64,000 bases of DNA from Nocardioides sp. InS609-2 (lineage in GTDB: Bacteria; Actinomycetota; Actinomycetes; Propionibacteriales; Nocardioidaceae): contig NZ_CP060034.1 in the NCBI RefSeq assembly GCF_023208195.1, forward strand, positions 1,240,001-1,304,000, in the 5' to 3' direction. Both the position numbers and the translations under genes were made by a program. How positions within the stretch are numbered: position 1 is the first letter of the stretch; each line of letters opens with the position of its first letter. Positions 7,634-15,922 of this stretch are shown here, in pieces. The notes under the pieces were generated by a model. The model was not told the origin of the DNA, did no database searches, and saw nothing but the letters and a program-made list of their open reading frames with translations.

Positions 7634-8097
7634 TGCCGGTCTCGCGCCGGGCCTTGGGCGACGCAGTCGCCTCACGCGGCCTCACGATCACCAACGCGAC
7701 CGGCTACTACGGCAAGGTCGGCCGGCTCCTTCCCGGCGCACCCGCCGACACCCCGACCGACCCGCCTGTCGACGAAGTGCTCGGTGTCCTCCCGTACTTC
7801 GTGGTCTACCCCGGCACAGGCGGAGACGGCCCCGACGCCAACCTCGGCGACGAGTCCATCGACACCACCCAGCTCATCCAGATCACCGCCGTCGCCTCCG
7901 ACGCCCAGGACCTCCTCGCCCTGGTCGACCGCATCGAGGCCGCGTTCAACCGCTGGACCCCGATCGTCGCCGGCCACGTCTGCGGCCGCCTCCGCAAGCC
8001 CCCCGGCTTCGACCCCGGCCAGCCGATCCCCGACCGGCAGAACTTGCCCGTACGCCTCTTCGTGCCCCTGCAGTACCAGCTCGACGCCACCACCTGA
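7633..8097 (+). CDS. Tail terminator-like protein
   Basis: 154 aa, overlapping the gp10-like gene by 1 nt. It has the size and layout of tail terminators: LPYFVVYPGTGGDGPD, then IQITAVASDAQDLLALVDRIEAAF, a VYP strand followed by a helix as in gpU-like folds. The terminator caps the tail tube and sets the tail-head interface. Sequence evidence is moderate; position between the gp10-like and tail-tube genes supports it. Confidence 0.65.
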   Translation: MPVSRRALGDAVASRGLTITNATGYYGKVGRLLPGAPADTPTDPPVDEVLGVLPYFVVYPGTGGDGPDANLGDESIDTTQLIQITAVASDAQDLLALVDRIEAAFNRWTPIVAGHVCGRLRKPPGFDPGQPIPDRQNLPVRLFVPLQYQLDATT

Positions 8098-8142
8098 TCC
8101 TCCTCGGCGGCCGCCGAGGACCAACCCCGAGGAGAAGCCCTC

Positions 8143-8475
8143 ATGGCACAGCTCAACTTCGTCCAGGCCGCCATCGCCGGGGCCAACCCCGGCTTCGTGG
8201 CCGCCTCAGCAGGCGGCGACAAGGTCGTCCCCAACGACCGCGGCGCACTCATCGTCCGGAACGGATCCGGCGCATCCATCACCGTCACCGTCGCTGTCCC
8301 CGGCAACGGCCGGTTCGGGCTGCCCGAGCCCGACGTCGCCATCGCCGTGCCCGCCGGCGCGGACCGGATCATCGGCCCGTTCCCCTCGGTCCTCGGCGAC
8401 TCGGCCACCGACAACCTCGTGGCCATCACCTACAGCGCCGTCACCACCGTGACCGTCGCTCCGATCCAGATCTGA
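8143..8475 (+). CDS. Small beta-rich phage structural protein, unknown
   Basis: 110 aa, ATG 8143 with GAGGAG upstream. Sequence such as ALIVRNGSGASITVTVAVPG and IIGPFPSVLGD suggests an all-beta, probably oligomeric decoration protein. I do not recognise the family. It lies between the tail terminator and the major tail protein. Confidence 0.65.
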   Translation: MAQLNFVQAAIAGANPGFVAASAGGDKVVPNDRGALIVRNGSGASITVTVAVPGNGRFGLPEPDVAIAVPAGADRIIGPFPSVLGDSATDNLVAITYSAVTTVTVAPIQI

Positions 8476-8488
8476 GAGGGGACAGACC

Positions 8489-8905
8489 ATGAGCGACGGC
8501 TTCGTTGAGGTCTATGACACCATCACCGGCCTCAAGCAGCGGGTCCCCGCGCACTTCGTGGACGACCCGATCCTCGGCCGCAACATCCAAAAGACCCCGT
8601 CCCAGCGTGCCCTCGAGGGTCAGCTCGGCCAGGCCCCCACCGAGGCCTCCACGGTCGCCGAGATCCGCAGCTTCGCCGATGAGGCGGAGATCGACGTGAG
8701 CGGCCTGCGCAAGCACGCCGACCTGCTCGGCGCCGTCCAGGCGGTCGTCGGCACCGATCCCCTGCCTGAGCCCGCAACCCCTGGTGTCGACGTCGAGCTC
8801 GGCGGCGGCCCTAGCACCGACGTCGACACCCCCATCGGCGACACCCCTAGCCCGGACGGCACCGAGCCCTCCGACAACTCCGCGGCCGACGCGGGACAGG
8901 AGTAA
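8489..8905 (+). CDS. Phage protein with HeH/LEM-like helical motif, unknown
   Basis: 138 aa, ATG 8489. The N-terminus (FVEVYDTITGLKQRVPAHFV) resembles short phage proteins found before tail tube genes. Residues about 55-82 (TVAEIRSFADEAEIDVSGL) look like a helix-extension-helix motif. The last 50 residues are acidic, Pro/Thr-rich and probably disordered. Function unknown. Confidence 0.6.
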   Translation: MSDGFVEVYDTITGLKQRVPAHFVDDPILGRNIQKTPSQRALEGQLGQAPTEASTVAEIRSFADEAEIDVSGLRKHADLLGAVQAVVGTDPLPEPATPGVDVELGGGPSTDVDTPIGDTPSPDGTEPSDNSAADAGQE

Positions 8906-8909
8906 CACC

Positions 8910-9419
8910 ATGCCCAAGAGCCTGGCCGACGGCCACATCAAGCTCGCGGTTCTCACGACCCAGCCGGCGAACCCCGGATCACCCCTGGTGTCCGAGCTCA
9001 ACCTCGGCATCAACGCCGCCTGCCGGGTCCTCGGATCCGACTTCCTGTGGACACCCACCGACAGCGACAAGGTCGCCGAGAAGGCGCTGTGTGACATCAA
9101 CAACATCAACGCCCTCGGCCCGTCCAACTATTCGGCCGGCCTGTCGATCTTCCGCTACTTCAACGCCGGCACCGGCGTGGCGGACCCGACCGAGGACTCG
9201 CTGTTCACGGCCACCAAGGCCAAGGGCACGAACCTGTGGATCTACGCCCGCAAGACGGGGAAGCTCGAGACCGCTGCGTGGGCCACGGGTGACGAGATCT
9301 ACCTCGGTGGCCAGGTCATCACCGACGCCCCGCAGGAGCCGTCCGACCTCGGCGGCTACCTCAAGAAGCGGATCCCGCTTGAGCCGCAGGCGATGTACCC
9401 GAACATCTCCGTGGCCTGA
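8910..9419 (+). CDS. Major tail (tube) protein
   Basis: 169 aa from ATG 8910, with GGACAGG about 10 nt upstream. Longer in-frame extensions run into the preceding gene. Contains INNINALGPSNYSAGLSIFR and WATGDEIYLGGQVITDAPQEP, typical of siphovirus tail-tube subunits. Position immediately before the chaperone/tape-measure genes fits. Polymerises around the tape measure to form the non-contractile tube. Confidence 0.8.
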   Translation: MPKSLADGHIKLAVLTTQPANPGSPLVSELNLGINAACRVLGSDFLWTPTDSDKVAEKALCDINNINALGPSNYSAGLSIFRYFNAGTGVADPTEDSLFTATKAKGTNLWIYARKTGKLETAAWATGDEIYLGGQVITDAPQEPSDLGGYLKKRIPLEPQAMYPNISVA

Positions 9420-9513
9420 CCCACGCCCACCGGGGCGGCGGCTGCGAGGTCCGTTGCCCCGGTGCTCCACCTCGCCCACCTCGCAACCTCGCAGTTCAGA
9501 CAGGAGCACCACC

Positions 9514-10158
9514 ATGACCAACCCCGACGTCTCGCTCGGCGAGATCCCCTCCGACCCGGCCGGCCACCCCGCTCACACCCCCACGGCCATCGCCGAGGTC
9601 ACCATCACGTCCCTCGCCGAAGCCGCCGTGAAGCCGCTGTCCGTGTCCGAGATCCTCGAGCACGGCCGCCGCATCGAGCGCACCGCCCGGATCTGCATCC
9701 GAGGCGACCTGCAGGCCGAGTACGACCGGATCATCCTCGAGCTCGCCGGGCTGATGGGCCCCTCCGGCGAAGTCATCGACGTCAGCCTGGCCGACGGCGA
9801 CGAAGGCCCCACCCCGGCCCAGATCAAGCACGCCGAGCTCGAGGCCGTACGCCACGAGATGTCCGGTGCGATGCGGTTCGTCCGGTTCCGTGGGATGCCG
9901 TCCGACGAGTGGCCCGGCTGGGACAAGGCGCACCGCCCCAAGGGCGAGGACCCGGACCTCACCGAGTACAACACGGCTCTGATCGCCGCGTGCGCCATCG
10001 AGCCGAAGCTGAGCGTCGACGAGGTCAACAGCCTGCGTGGCGCGCTCGGGTCGCCGCAGATGGTCGAGCTGGCCAACAAGGCGTGGCAGGCCAACACGAC
10101 CGGGGGTGTCGACGTCCCAAAATCGCTCGGCTCCTGGCCGAGCCGCGCGCAGGGCTAG
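9514..10158 (+). CDS. Tail assembly chaperone, zero-frame product (gpG-like)
   Basis: 214 aa, ATG 9514 after CAGGAG. The N-terminus is Ala/Pro-rich. Residues about 65-190 are helical and charged (LQAEYDRIILELAGLMGPSGE, MRFVRFRGMPSDEWP). It sits between the tail tube and the tape measure and ends 36 nt after a CCCAAAA slippery heptamer, as gpG-type chaperones do. It would coat and fold the tape measure during tail assembly and be absent from the virion. Confidence 0.85.
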   Translation: MTNPDVSLGEIPSDPAGHPAHTPTAIAEVTITSLAEAAVKPLSVSEILEHGRRIERTARICIRGDLQAEYDRIILELAGLMGPSGEVIDVSLADGDEGPTPAQIKHAELEAVRHEMSGAMRFVRFRGMPSDEWPGWDKAHRPKGEDPDLTEYNTALIAACAIEPKLSVDEVNSLRGALGSPQMVELANKAWQANTTGGVDVPKSLGSWPSRAQG

Positions 10159-10553
10159 CCCGCGATCTCATCGGCGCCGCCCGCAAGCGCGGGGTGGCAC
10201 CGACGCTCTACTGCGGGATCCGGTTCCTCACCACGACCCTGCTGTACGACGACCCTGACCACGTAGATCGGGTCACTTCGACCATCGGGTCGCCGGCCTT
10301 CACCCCGGACGACCACGCACTCCTCGAGGGCCTCGAGTCGTACGAGGCCACCCTCTGCCGGTGCAGCTTCCCCCGCGATCTGGCGTGGCACTCCGACATG
10401 GACGGCTGGTTCGAGGCCGACGAGTACGTCTGTCACGCGTGCACCGCACAGGCCGGGCGCCAGGTCGCCTACACCGTCGTCCGCAACACCCGGCCCACCA
10501 CTGACCCGGTGCCGGCGTTCGTCCTCGGTGTCACCACGACCCGCCCCGACTGA
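9514..10553 (+). CDS. Tail assembly chaperone, -1 frameshift product (gpGT-like)
   Basis: Slipping -1 at 10116-10122 joins the first 203 residues to 143 residues of the -1 frame, giving about 346 aa. The -1 part (IARLLAEPRAGLARDLIGAA...) has no start of its own near the junction. It carries a cysteine motif, LCRCSF...YVCHACTAQ, common in the T-part of actinophage chaperones. The gpGT form recruits tail-tube subunits to the tape measure. Frameshifting itself is inferred from the canonical heptamer and gene order. Confidence 0.85.
10116..10122 (+). other. Programmed -1 frameshift slippery site CCCAAAA
   Basis: Read in frame as (gt)C CCA AAA, so both tRNAs can re-pair after a -1 slip to CCC AAA. 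It lies near the end of the gpG-like frame at the conventional place for tail chaperones. The following GC-rich 35 nt could slow the ribosome. Confidence 0.85.
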
Positions 10554-10580
10554 CCCGATGACGAGCCGCGGAGGTGACGG

Positions 10581-13500
10581 ATGACCGGTCAGGTCCGCAG
10601 CGTCGTCGTCAAGATCTCCGCGGAGACCGCCCAGGCGATCCGTAACGTTCAGGCGTTCGGCAAGGCCGCGGGTGACGCGGTCGACAAGGTCGGCGACAAC
10701 CGCAAGGCGATGCAGGGGCTCGACCAGCTCGGGAACACGGCCGGCAAGGTGGGCCTGGTCGCAGCTGCGGGGCTGGGTGTTGCGCTGGCGGCGTCGACGA
10801 AGTTCGAGTCGGCGATCTCCTCGGTTGAGGCAGCCACTCGTGAGACCGCCTCGGGAATGAATGAGCTGCGGCAGGCCGCGCTGGACGCCGGTGCGGACAC
10901 CGTGTTCTCAGCGACCGAGGCCGCCCAGGGCATCGAGGAGCTGGCCAAGGCCGGTGTGGCCACGACCGACATCCTCGCCGGTGGTCTGACCGGTGCGCTC
11001 GACCTGGCGGCCGCCGGACAGCTCGAGGTCGGTGAAGCCGCCGAGTTCACCGCCACCGCGCTGAATCAGTTCTCCCTTAAGGGCGACCAGGCATCCCACG
11101 TCGCGGACCTCCTCGCCGCCGGTGCCGGCAAGGCACAGGGCGAAGTCCGTGACATGGCTCTGGCGCTGGACTACGCCGGTGTCCCAGCGGCACAGCTCGG
11201 CGTGTCCATCGAGGAGACCGCCGGCACGATCGCGCTTCTCGCGAAGAACGGCATCATCGGCGAGAAGGCCGGCACCGGGCTCCGCGGCATGCTCGCCTCG
11301 CTCACGTCGCCGTCGGTCAAGGCAGCGCAGACGATGGACGGGCTCGGGATCTCCGTCTTCGACACCCAGGGCAAGTTCGTCGGCTTCGAGGGTGTCGCCG
11401 GCCAGCTGCAGTCCCGCCTCGGCGGTCTGACTGACGCCGAGCGGGCCAACGCGCTGGGCCGGATCTTCGGAACCGAGCAGCTCCAGGCGGCGAACATCCT
11501 CTACCGCGAGGGCGCTGACGGCGTACGCGAGATGACCGCGGCCGTCGACGACGAGGGCTACGCGGCTGAGAACGCGTCCATCAAGCTCGATAATCTGAGC
11601 GGCGACTTCGAACGACTTAAGGGGTCACTCGAGACTGCCCTGATCGGCACGGGATCGTCGTCCCAGGGCCCCCTGCGTTCCCTTACCCAGGGCCTCACGG
11701 GGGTCGTCGACGCCTACAACAAGCTCCCCGGTGCCGCGAAGTCCGCGACCGCAGGCCTCCTAGGTGTCACCGCACTCCTCGGTGGCGGCATCTTCGTCGC
11801 CTCGAAGACCATCCAGGGCATCAACAACACGCACACAGCCCTTTCAGGCCTGGGTGTGACTGCCTCCAGCGTCAAGGGCAAGGTCTCGTCGTTCTCGTCG
11901 TTCATGGGTGGCCCGTGGGGCATCGCGCTCGGTGGGGCCGCGGTCGCCCTGGGCCTGCTCATGAATGAGCAAGCCAAGGCCGAGGGGTACGTCAGCTCGT
12001 TGACTGCGGCATTGGACGACCAGACCGGTGCGATGACCCGCCAAGCGATCGCGACCAACCTGCAGGACGAGGGATGGCTGGAGTACGCCGAGTCCATCGG
12101 GGTAAGCGCCGAGACAGTCGTCGATGCCGCCCTCGGCTCGGCCGAGGCGATGAAGGAGGTCAACGCGGCCGCGAACGCCGACAACTCGGCGTGGTTCGCG
12201 ATCTGGGACTCCGAGAACTGGACCAAGGACGCCGATCAATTCGTCGCCAACATCCAGGCTCAAGCCGAGGCCCAAGCCCAAGCCGAGAAGAACGCCAAGC
12301 TGCTCGCGGAGGCGAACGGTGAGACCGGCGACTCTGCTGGAGCCGCGGCATCGGCCGCTGGCGAAGCTGCTGACGGCTTCGAGGGTATGGGTGCCGCGGC
12401 CGGGCAGTCCCTCGCCCAGATCGAGGCGGCCGTCAAGGCCCTCCAGGACGCACGGAAGGCCGCGAGCGAGACCGCCCAAGGGTTCTTCAACCTGGGCGAC
12501 TCCCTCAACGATTCCAAGGTTTCACTGAACGACTGGATCCGCGACATGGAGAAGCAGGCCACCGCACTCCGAAACTTCCGCAAGAACGCCAACGAGGCCG
12601 CCGACAAAGGTCTCCGCAAAGGCCTGATCGCGGCCCTCAAGGAAGCCGGCCCGGAGGGCGCTCTGCGCATGGAGCAGCTCGCGAACGCTACGAAGGCTGA
12701 GATCAACCGAGCCAACGCCGCTTGGGCTAGCGGGCAGCACGAGATCAACAAGTACGTCGACGCCACCACCCGTGTGCCGAAGGAGAAGAGCACCAAGCTC
12801 ACGATCGACTCCGGCGGTGTCTACTCGAGCATCAACGCGGTTGAGCAGGCGCTGAGCAGCATCAAGGACGAAGAGGTCCGGATCAACGCCGTCCGGGTCG
12901 GGGCGATCTACACCGCGTCCGGGGGCGGAGGCACCGTTGGCCGCGGCAAGCCGAAGGCGACGGGCGGCCCCATCACCGGTCCTGGCACGGGTACGTCCGA
13001 CGAGATCCCGATCTGGGCATCGAACGGCGAGCACATGTGGACCGCCCGCGAGGTCGCCAACGCCGGCGGACACAGCCGTGTCGAGGCCATGCGGAGCCAG
13101 TTCCGGTACGCCAACGGTGGTCCGGTCGGATTCTTCGACGCACAAACCGGGAGCACTGGCAACGCCGACGAGCGGCTGGCCGTCTTCCAGGCCGAGAAGC
13201 AGATCAAGGACCTGATCAAGGCCCTCAACGCCGACGGCAAGAACAAGCTCAAGGGTCTCGACCGGGAGATCGCGAAGACTGAGCTCGAGGCGGCCAAGGT
13301 CGCGCTGGCGGCCGCAAAGGCCGGGCTGGGTGCAACGGCCCGCCAGAAGGGCGAAGACGCGGCACAGGACGCGAAGGACGCCCGAGACAAGGCCGCCAGC
13401 GACGCGAAGGACCAGGCCGATGCCGCCGAGAAGCGGCAACAGGACCAGACCGACGCCATGGTCGCGATGATCGACGGTGCCACGACGGCTGTCGATGGGT

Positions 13501-14075
13501 TCATCGACGCCGCCGAGGAGCAGAAGTCTGCAGCCAAGGAGGTCCGTGATGCCGTCGTGCAGAACATGGAGCGTCTCGGAGCTGCGGCCACGGCCGGGTT
13601 CCGGTCGTCGCTGTTCGAGTCCCAGTCGGGCAACCTTTACTCCGGGTCGTCGACGTCGGGTGTGTTCGGTGCCCTGTCGAAGGACATCGCCGGGCTCGAG
13701 GCCCGGCAGGGCATCATCACGCAGCTCTCGGCCGCTGGCATCTCGTCCGGGGCCATCGACGCGCTCCTGTCGGAGGGGTCCAACCGTGACATCCAGGGGC
13801 TCCTCTCCTCGGGTCGGGCGCTGGAGTTCGACGCCATGTTCAAGCAGCGCGAGGCGCTCCTGGGCTCGGTCTCGACCCAGGCAGGGATGGCGGCGTACGG
13901 CGGGGAGCTCGGGGTGGCCAACGCCGGCGTCGGCCGCATCGAGAACCAACTGGTGCTGCTACGCCAGGAGCTCCAGTGGCTCAAGTCGATGCGCCCGATC
14001 AGCGTGACCGAAGCGATCAGCGCTGAGGCCACGGCCCGCGAGGTTGCCCGACTCCAGGCAAGGGCGGTGGTCTAG
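10581..14075 (+). CDS. Tape measure protein (TP901 family)
   Basis: 1164 aa, ATG 10581 with GGAGG 8 nt upstream (GGAGGTGACGG). Residues about 60-370 form the TP901-type core (FESAISSVEAATRETASGMN, AAGAGKAQGEVRDMALALDY). Hydrophobic segments lie near 388-410 and 443-460. Long Ala/Glu coiled coils follow (about 545-600 and 895-990), with a Gly-rich stretch near 775. The protein sets tail length and is ejected into the cell with the DNA. At roughly 1.5 angstrom per residue it predicts a tail of very roughly 150-175 nm, so a siphovirus. Confidence 0.9.
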   Translation: MTGQVRSVVVKISAETAQAIRNVQAFGKAAGDAVDKVGDNRKAMQGLDQLGNTAGKVGLVAAAGLGVALAASTKFESAISSVEAATRETASGMNELRQAALDAGADTVFSATEAAQGIEELAKAGVATTDILAGGLTGALDLAAAGQLEVGEAAEFTATALNQFSLKGDQASHVADLLAAGAGKAQGEVRDMALALDYAGVPAAQLGVSIEETAGTIALLAKNGIIGEKAGTGLRGMLASLTSPSVKAAQTMDGLGISVFDTQGKFVGFEGVAGQLQSRLGGLTDAERANALGRIFGTEQLQAANILYREGADGVREMTAAVDDEGYAAENASIKLDNLSGDFERLKGSLETALIGTGSSSQGPLRSLTQGLTGVVDAYNKLPGAAKSATAGLLGVTALLGGGIFVASKTIQGINNTHTALSGLGVTASSVKGKVSSFSSFMGGPWGIALGGAAVALGLLMNEQAKAEGYVSSLTAALDDQTGAMTRQAIATNLQDEGWLEYAESIGVSAETVVDAALGSAEAMKEVNAAANADNSAWFAIWDSENWTKDADQFVANIQAQAEAQAQAEKNAKLLAEANGETGDSAGAAASAAGEAADGFEGMGAAAGQSLAQIEAAVKALQDARKAASETAQGFFNLGDSLNDSKVSLNDWIRDMEKQATALRNFRKNANEAADKGLRKGLIAALKEAGPEGALRMEQLANATKAEINRANAAWASGQHEINKYVDATTRVPKEKSTKLTIDSGGVYSSINAVEQALSSIKDEEVRINAVRVGAIYTASGGGGTVGRGKPKATGGPITGPGTGTSDEIPIWASNGEHMWTAREVANAGGHSRVEAMRSQFRYANGGPVGFFDAQTGSTGNADERLAVFQAEKQIKDLIKALNADGKNKLKGLDREIAKTELEAAKVALAAAKAGLGATARQKGEDAAQDAKDARDKAASDAKDQADAAEKRQQDQTDAMVAMIDGATTAVDGFIDAAEEQKSAAKEVRDAVVQNMERLGAAATAGFRSSLFESQSGNLYSGSSTSGVFGALSKDIAGLEARQGIITQLSAAGISSGAIDALLSEGSNRDIQGLLSSGRALEFDAMFKQREALLGSVSTQAGMAAYGGELGVANAGVGRIENQLVLLRQELQWLKSMRPISVTEAISAEATAREVARLQARAVV

Positions 14076-14948
14076 GTGCCTGTCGACACAGCACGACTCA
14101 CCATCGGCAGCACCATCGCCATGTCCGGGGCGCACCTCGACCCGCTGGTCGACGAGTACGGCGTCGACTGGCTCCTCACCAAGCTCGACGGCTGGGACGA
14201 CGGTTACGCCGCACCGGACTCTGGTGTCACGAACCGTGTGTCCGACCATGGCGGCCACGTGAGCGATGTGTTCGCGGTGCCGCGAATCGTGCACGTCGAG
14301 GGCCGGGTGAAGGCCCCCTCGTGGGATGCTGCGACCCTCGCGTGGGAGCGCCTCATGGCGGCGGTCCCGTTGTCGGACCAGACGACGATGACTGTGGCTC
14401 ACGGCGTCGCTGCGGTGCTCCCCACCAAGCAGGCTGCCGTACGCCAGCATGAGAAGCCGGTGATCGCGGACCGGGTCGGTGGGCTGCTGTCGTACTCGTT
14501 GTCCCTGATCGCACCGGACCCGCGCCGCTATGCCACGGTCCTGCAGTCTGCGTCGACGGGGTTGCCGTTCACCACGGGCGGCCTGTCGCTCCCGATCGTC
14601 CTGCCCATCTCCATTGGCGCGACGGTGAACTCGGGCCGCCTGGCGTTGACGAACGCGGGCAACGCCGCCGCACCGCCGTCCCTCTCCATCACCGGGCCGT
14701 GCCCGGCCCCGACGATCACCCATCTGGGGACGGGTCGACGCCTGGTCGTGGCTGATGCGATCGACGCGGGCCGGGTCCTGACGATCGACACCGTCAACCG
14801 GACGGCGCTGCTCGATGGGACCGTGCTCCGCACCGTCACCGGGTCGTGGTGGCAGTTGGAGCCGGGTGTCAACCAGATCGCGTTCACTGCTCCCGCCTAC
14901 GACGCGGGAGCGCTCCTGACCGTCTCATTCCGTTCGGCATGGAAGTAG
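14076..14948 (+). CDS. Distal tail protein (Dit-like)
   Basis: 290 aa, GTG 14076 directly after the tape measure stop. It contains VDWLLTKLDGWDD near the N-terminus and SYSLSLIAPDPRRYA near residue 145, the standard pattern of siphovirus distal tail proteins. The C-terminal half (NSGRLALTNAGNAAAPPSLS) is a galectin/CBM-like beta domain. It forms the hexameric hub that connects tube and tip. Confidence 0.8.
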   Translation: MPVDTARLTIGSTIAMSGAHLDPLVDEYGVDWLLTKLDGWDDGYAAPDSGVTNRVSDHGGHVSDVFAVPRIVHVEGRVKAPSWDAATLAWERLMAAVPLSDQTTMTVAHGVAAVLPTKQAAVRQHEKPVIADRVGGLLSYSLSLIAPDPRRYATVLQSASTGLPFTTGGLSLPIVLPISIGATVNSGRLALTNAGNAAAPPSLSITGPCPAPTITHLGTGRRLVVADAIDAGRVLTIDTVNRTALLDGTVLRTVTGSWWQLEPGVNQIAFTAPAYDAGALLTVSFRSAWK

Positions 14949-14955
14949 GTAGACC

Positions 14956-15918
14956 GTGGCTATCCCCTTCGATGTCGACGCGACGTGGCTCAACACGACA
15001 GCCTCCTACGACGCGGGCGAACTCCGCCGAGCCGATGGTGCCCTTGTCGCTGGCGCCGGTGGTACCCCGTGGGGCGGCATCGCCCGCCACTCCGACACCG
15101 CCATGAACGTGACCGTGAACGGGTCCGACGTGGTGACCGTGAACCCCGGCTCCGTGGTGATCCCCGGCAACGCGGTCGCTGAGACCGGCGTCTATCGGGC
15201 GTCGCTGTCGGCGCTACAGACCGGCACCTTGGCCGCCCGGCACGCTACGAACCCGCGCATCACCTTGGTGGTGTTCCGTGCTCTCGACACCGACGTGGTG
15301 GTCGGGCACGCCGCCTACAAGGGTCGCATCGAGTTCGTCGACGGCACCCCGGGCGCTGTCCCCTCGGCCCCAGCGTTGCCGTCGATGGCCGTCGAGCTGG
15401 CCCGCATCACCGTCCCGCAGACCGGCGGCGCCGCGGCCTCGGTCGACCTGACCTACCGCACCTACGCGACCGCAGCGGGCGGCACACTCATGGTGCCCAC
15501 GTTCGCGCGTCTTCCCGCCTCGGCTGCGAAGTGGCAGCAGGCCCGGACGATCGACACTGGCTCGTTTTACGAGTGGAACGGCACGGCGTGGGTTGCGCTG
15601 AACGCGTGGACCGGCGCGGAGGTCCCTGTCCAGGGTGGGACCGTCCCCCCGGCTGGGGCCCGGCAGATCATGGCGGCACAGTCGGTGGTGACGACGGTGG
15701 GTGCCGTTTCCACCATCACCGTCCCCTTCGGCCGCACCTTCGGCAACGGTGTGATCTCCGTGGTGGTCTCAATCGGCGACTCGGCCGGCGACCCTGGCTT
15801 CGCACGAGTGACGGGCGTAACGACCAGTCAGGCGACCTGCCAGGTGTACGCCCCGAACGGCAACGGCATGGCCCAGAACCTGCCGGTCCGGGTGAACGTC
15901 ATCGCAGTCGGCTGGTGA
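14956..15918 (+). CDS. Minor tail protein with gp53-like C-terminus
   Basis: 320 aa, GTG 14956. The first 200 residues are typical of actinophage tail-tip proteins (LVVFRALDTDVVVGHAAYKG). The last 70 (VPFGRTFGNGVISVVVSIGD ... LPVRVNVIAVGW) resemble the beta-sandwich gp53-like tail-fibre C-terminal domain, often used for receptor contact. It sits between Dit and the hub. Confidence 0.65.
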   Translation: MAIPFDVDATWLNTTASYDAGELRRADGALVAGAGGTPWGGIARHSDTAMNVTVNGSDVVTVNPGSVVIPGNAVAETGVYRASLSALQTGTLAARHATNPRITLVVFRALDTDVVVGHAAYKGRIEFVDGTPGAVPSAPALPSMAVELARITVPQTGGAAASVDLTYRTYATAAGGTLMVPTFARLPASAAKWQQARTIDTGSFYEWNGTAWVALNAWTGAEVPVQGGTVPPAGARQIMAAQSVVTTVGAVSTITVPFGRTFGNGVISVVVSIGDSAGDPGFARVTGVTTSQATCQVYAPNGNGMAQNLPVRVNVIAVGW

Positions 15919-15922
15919 CCCG

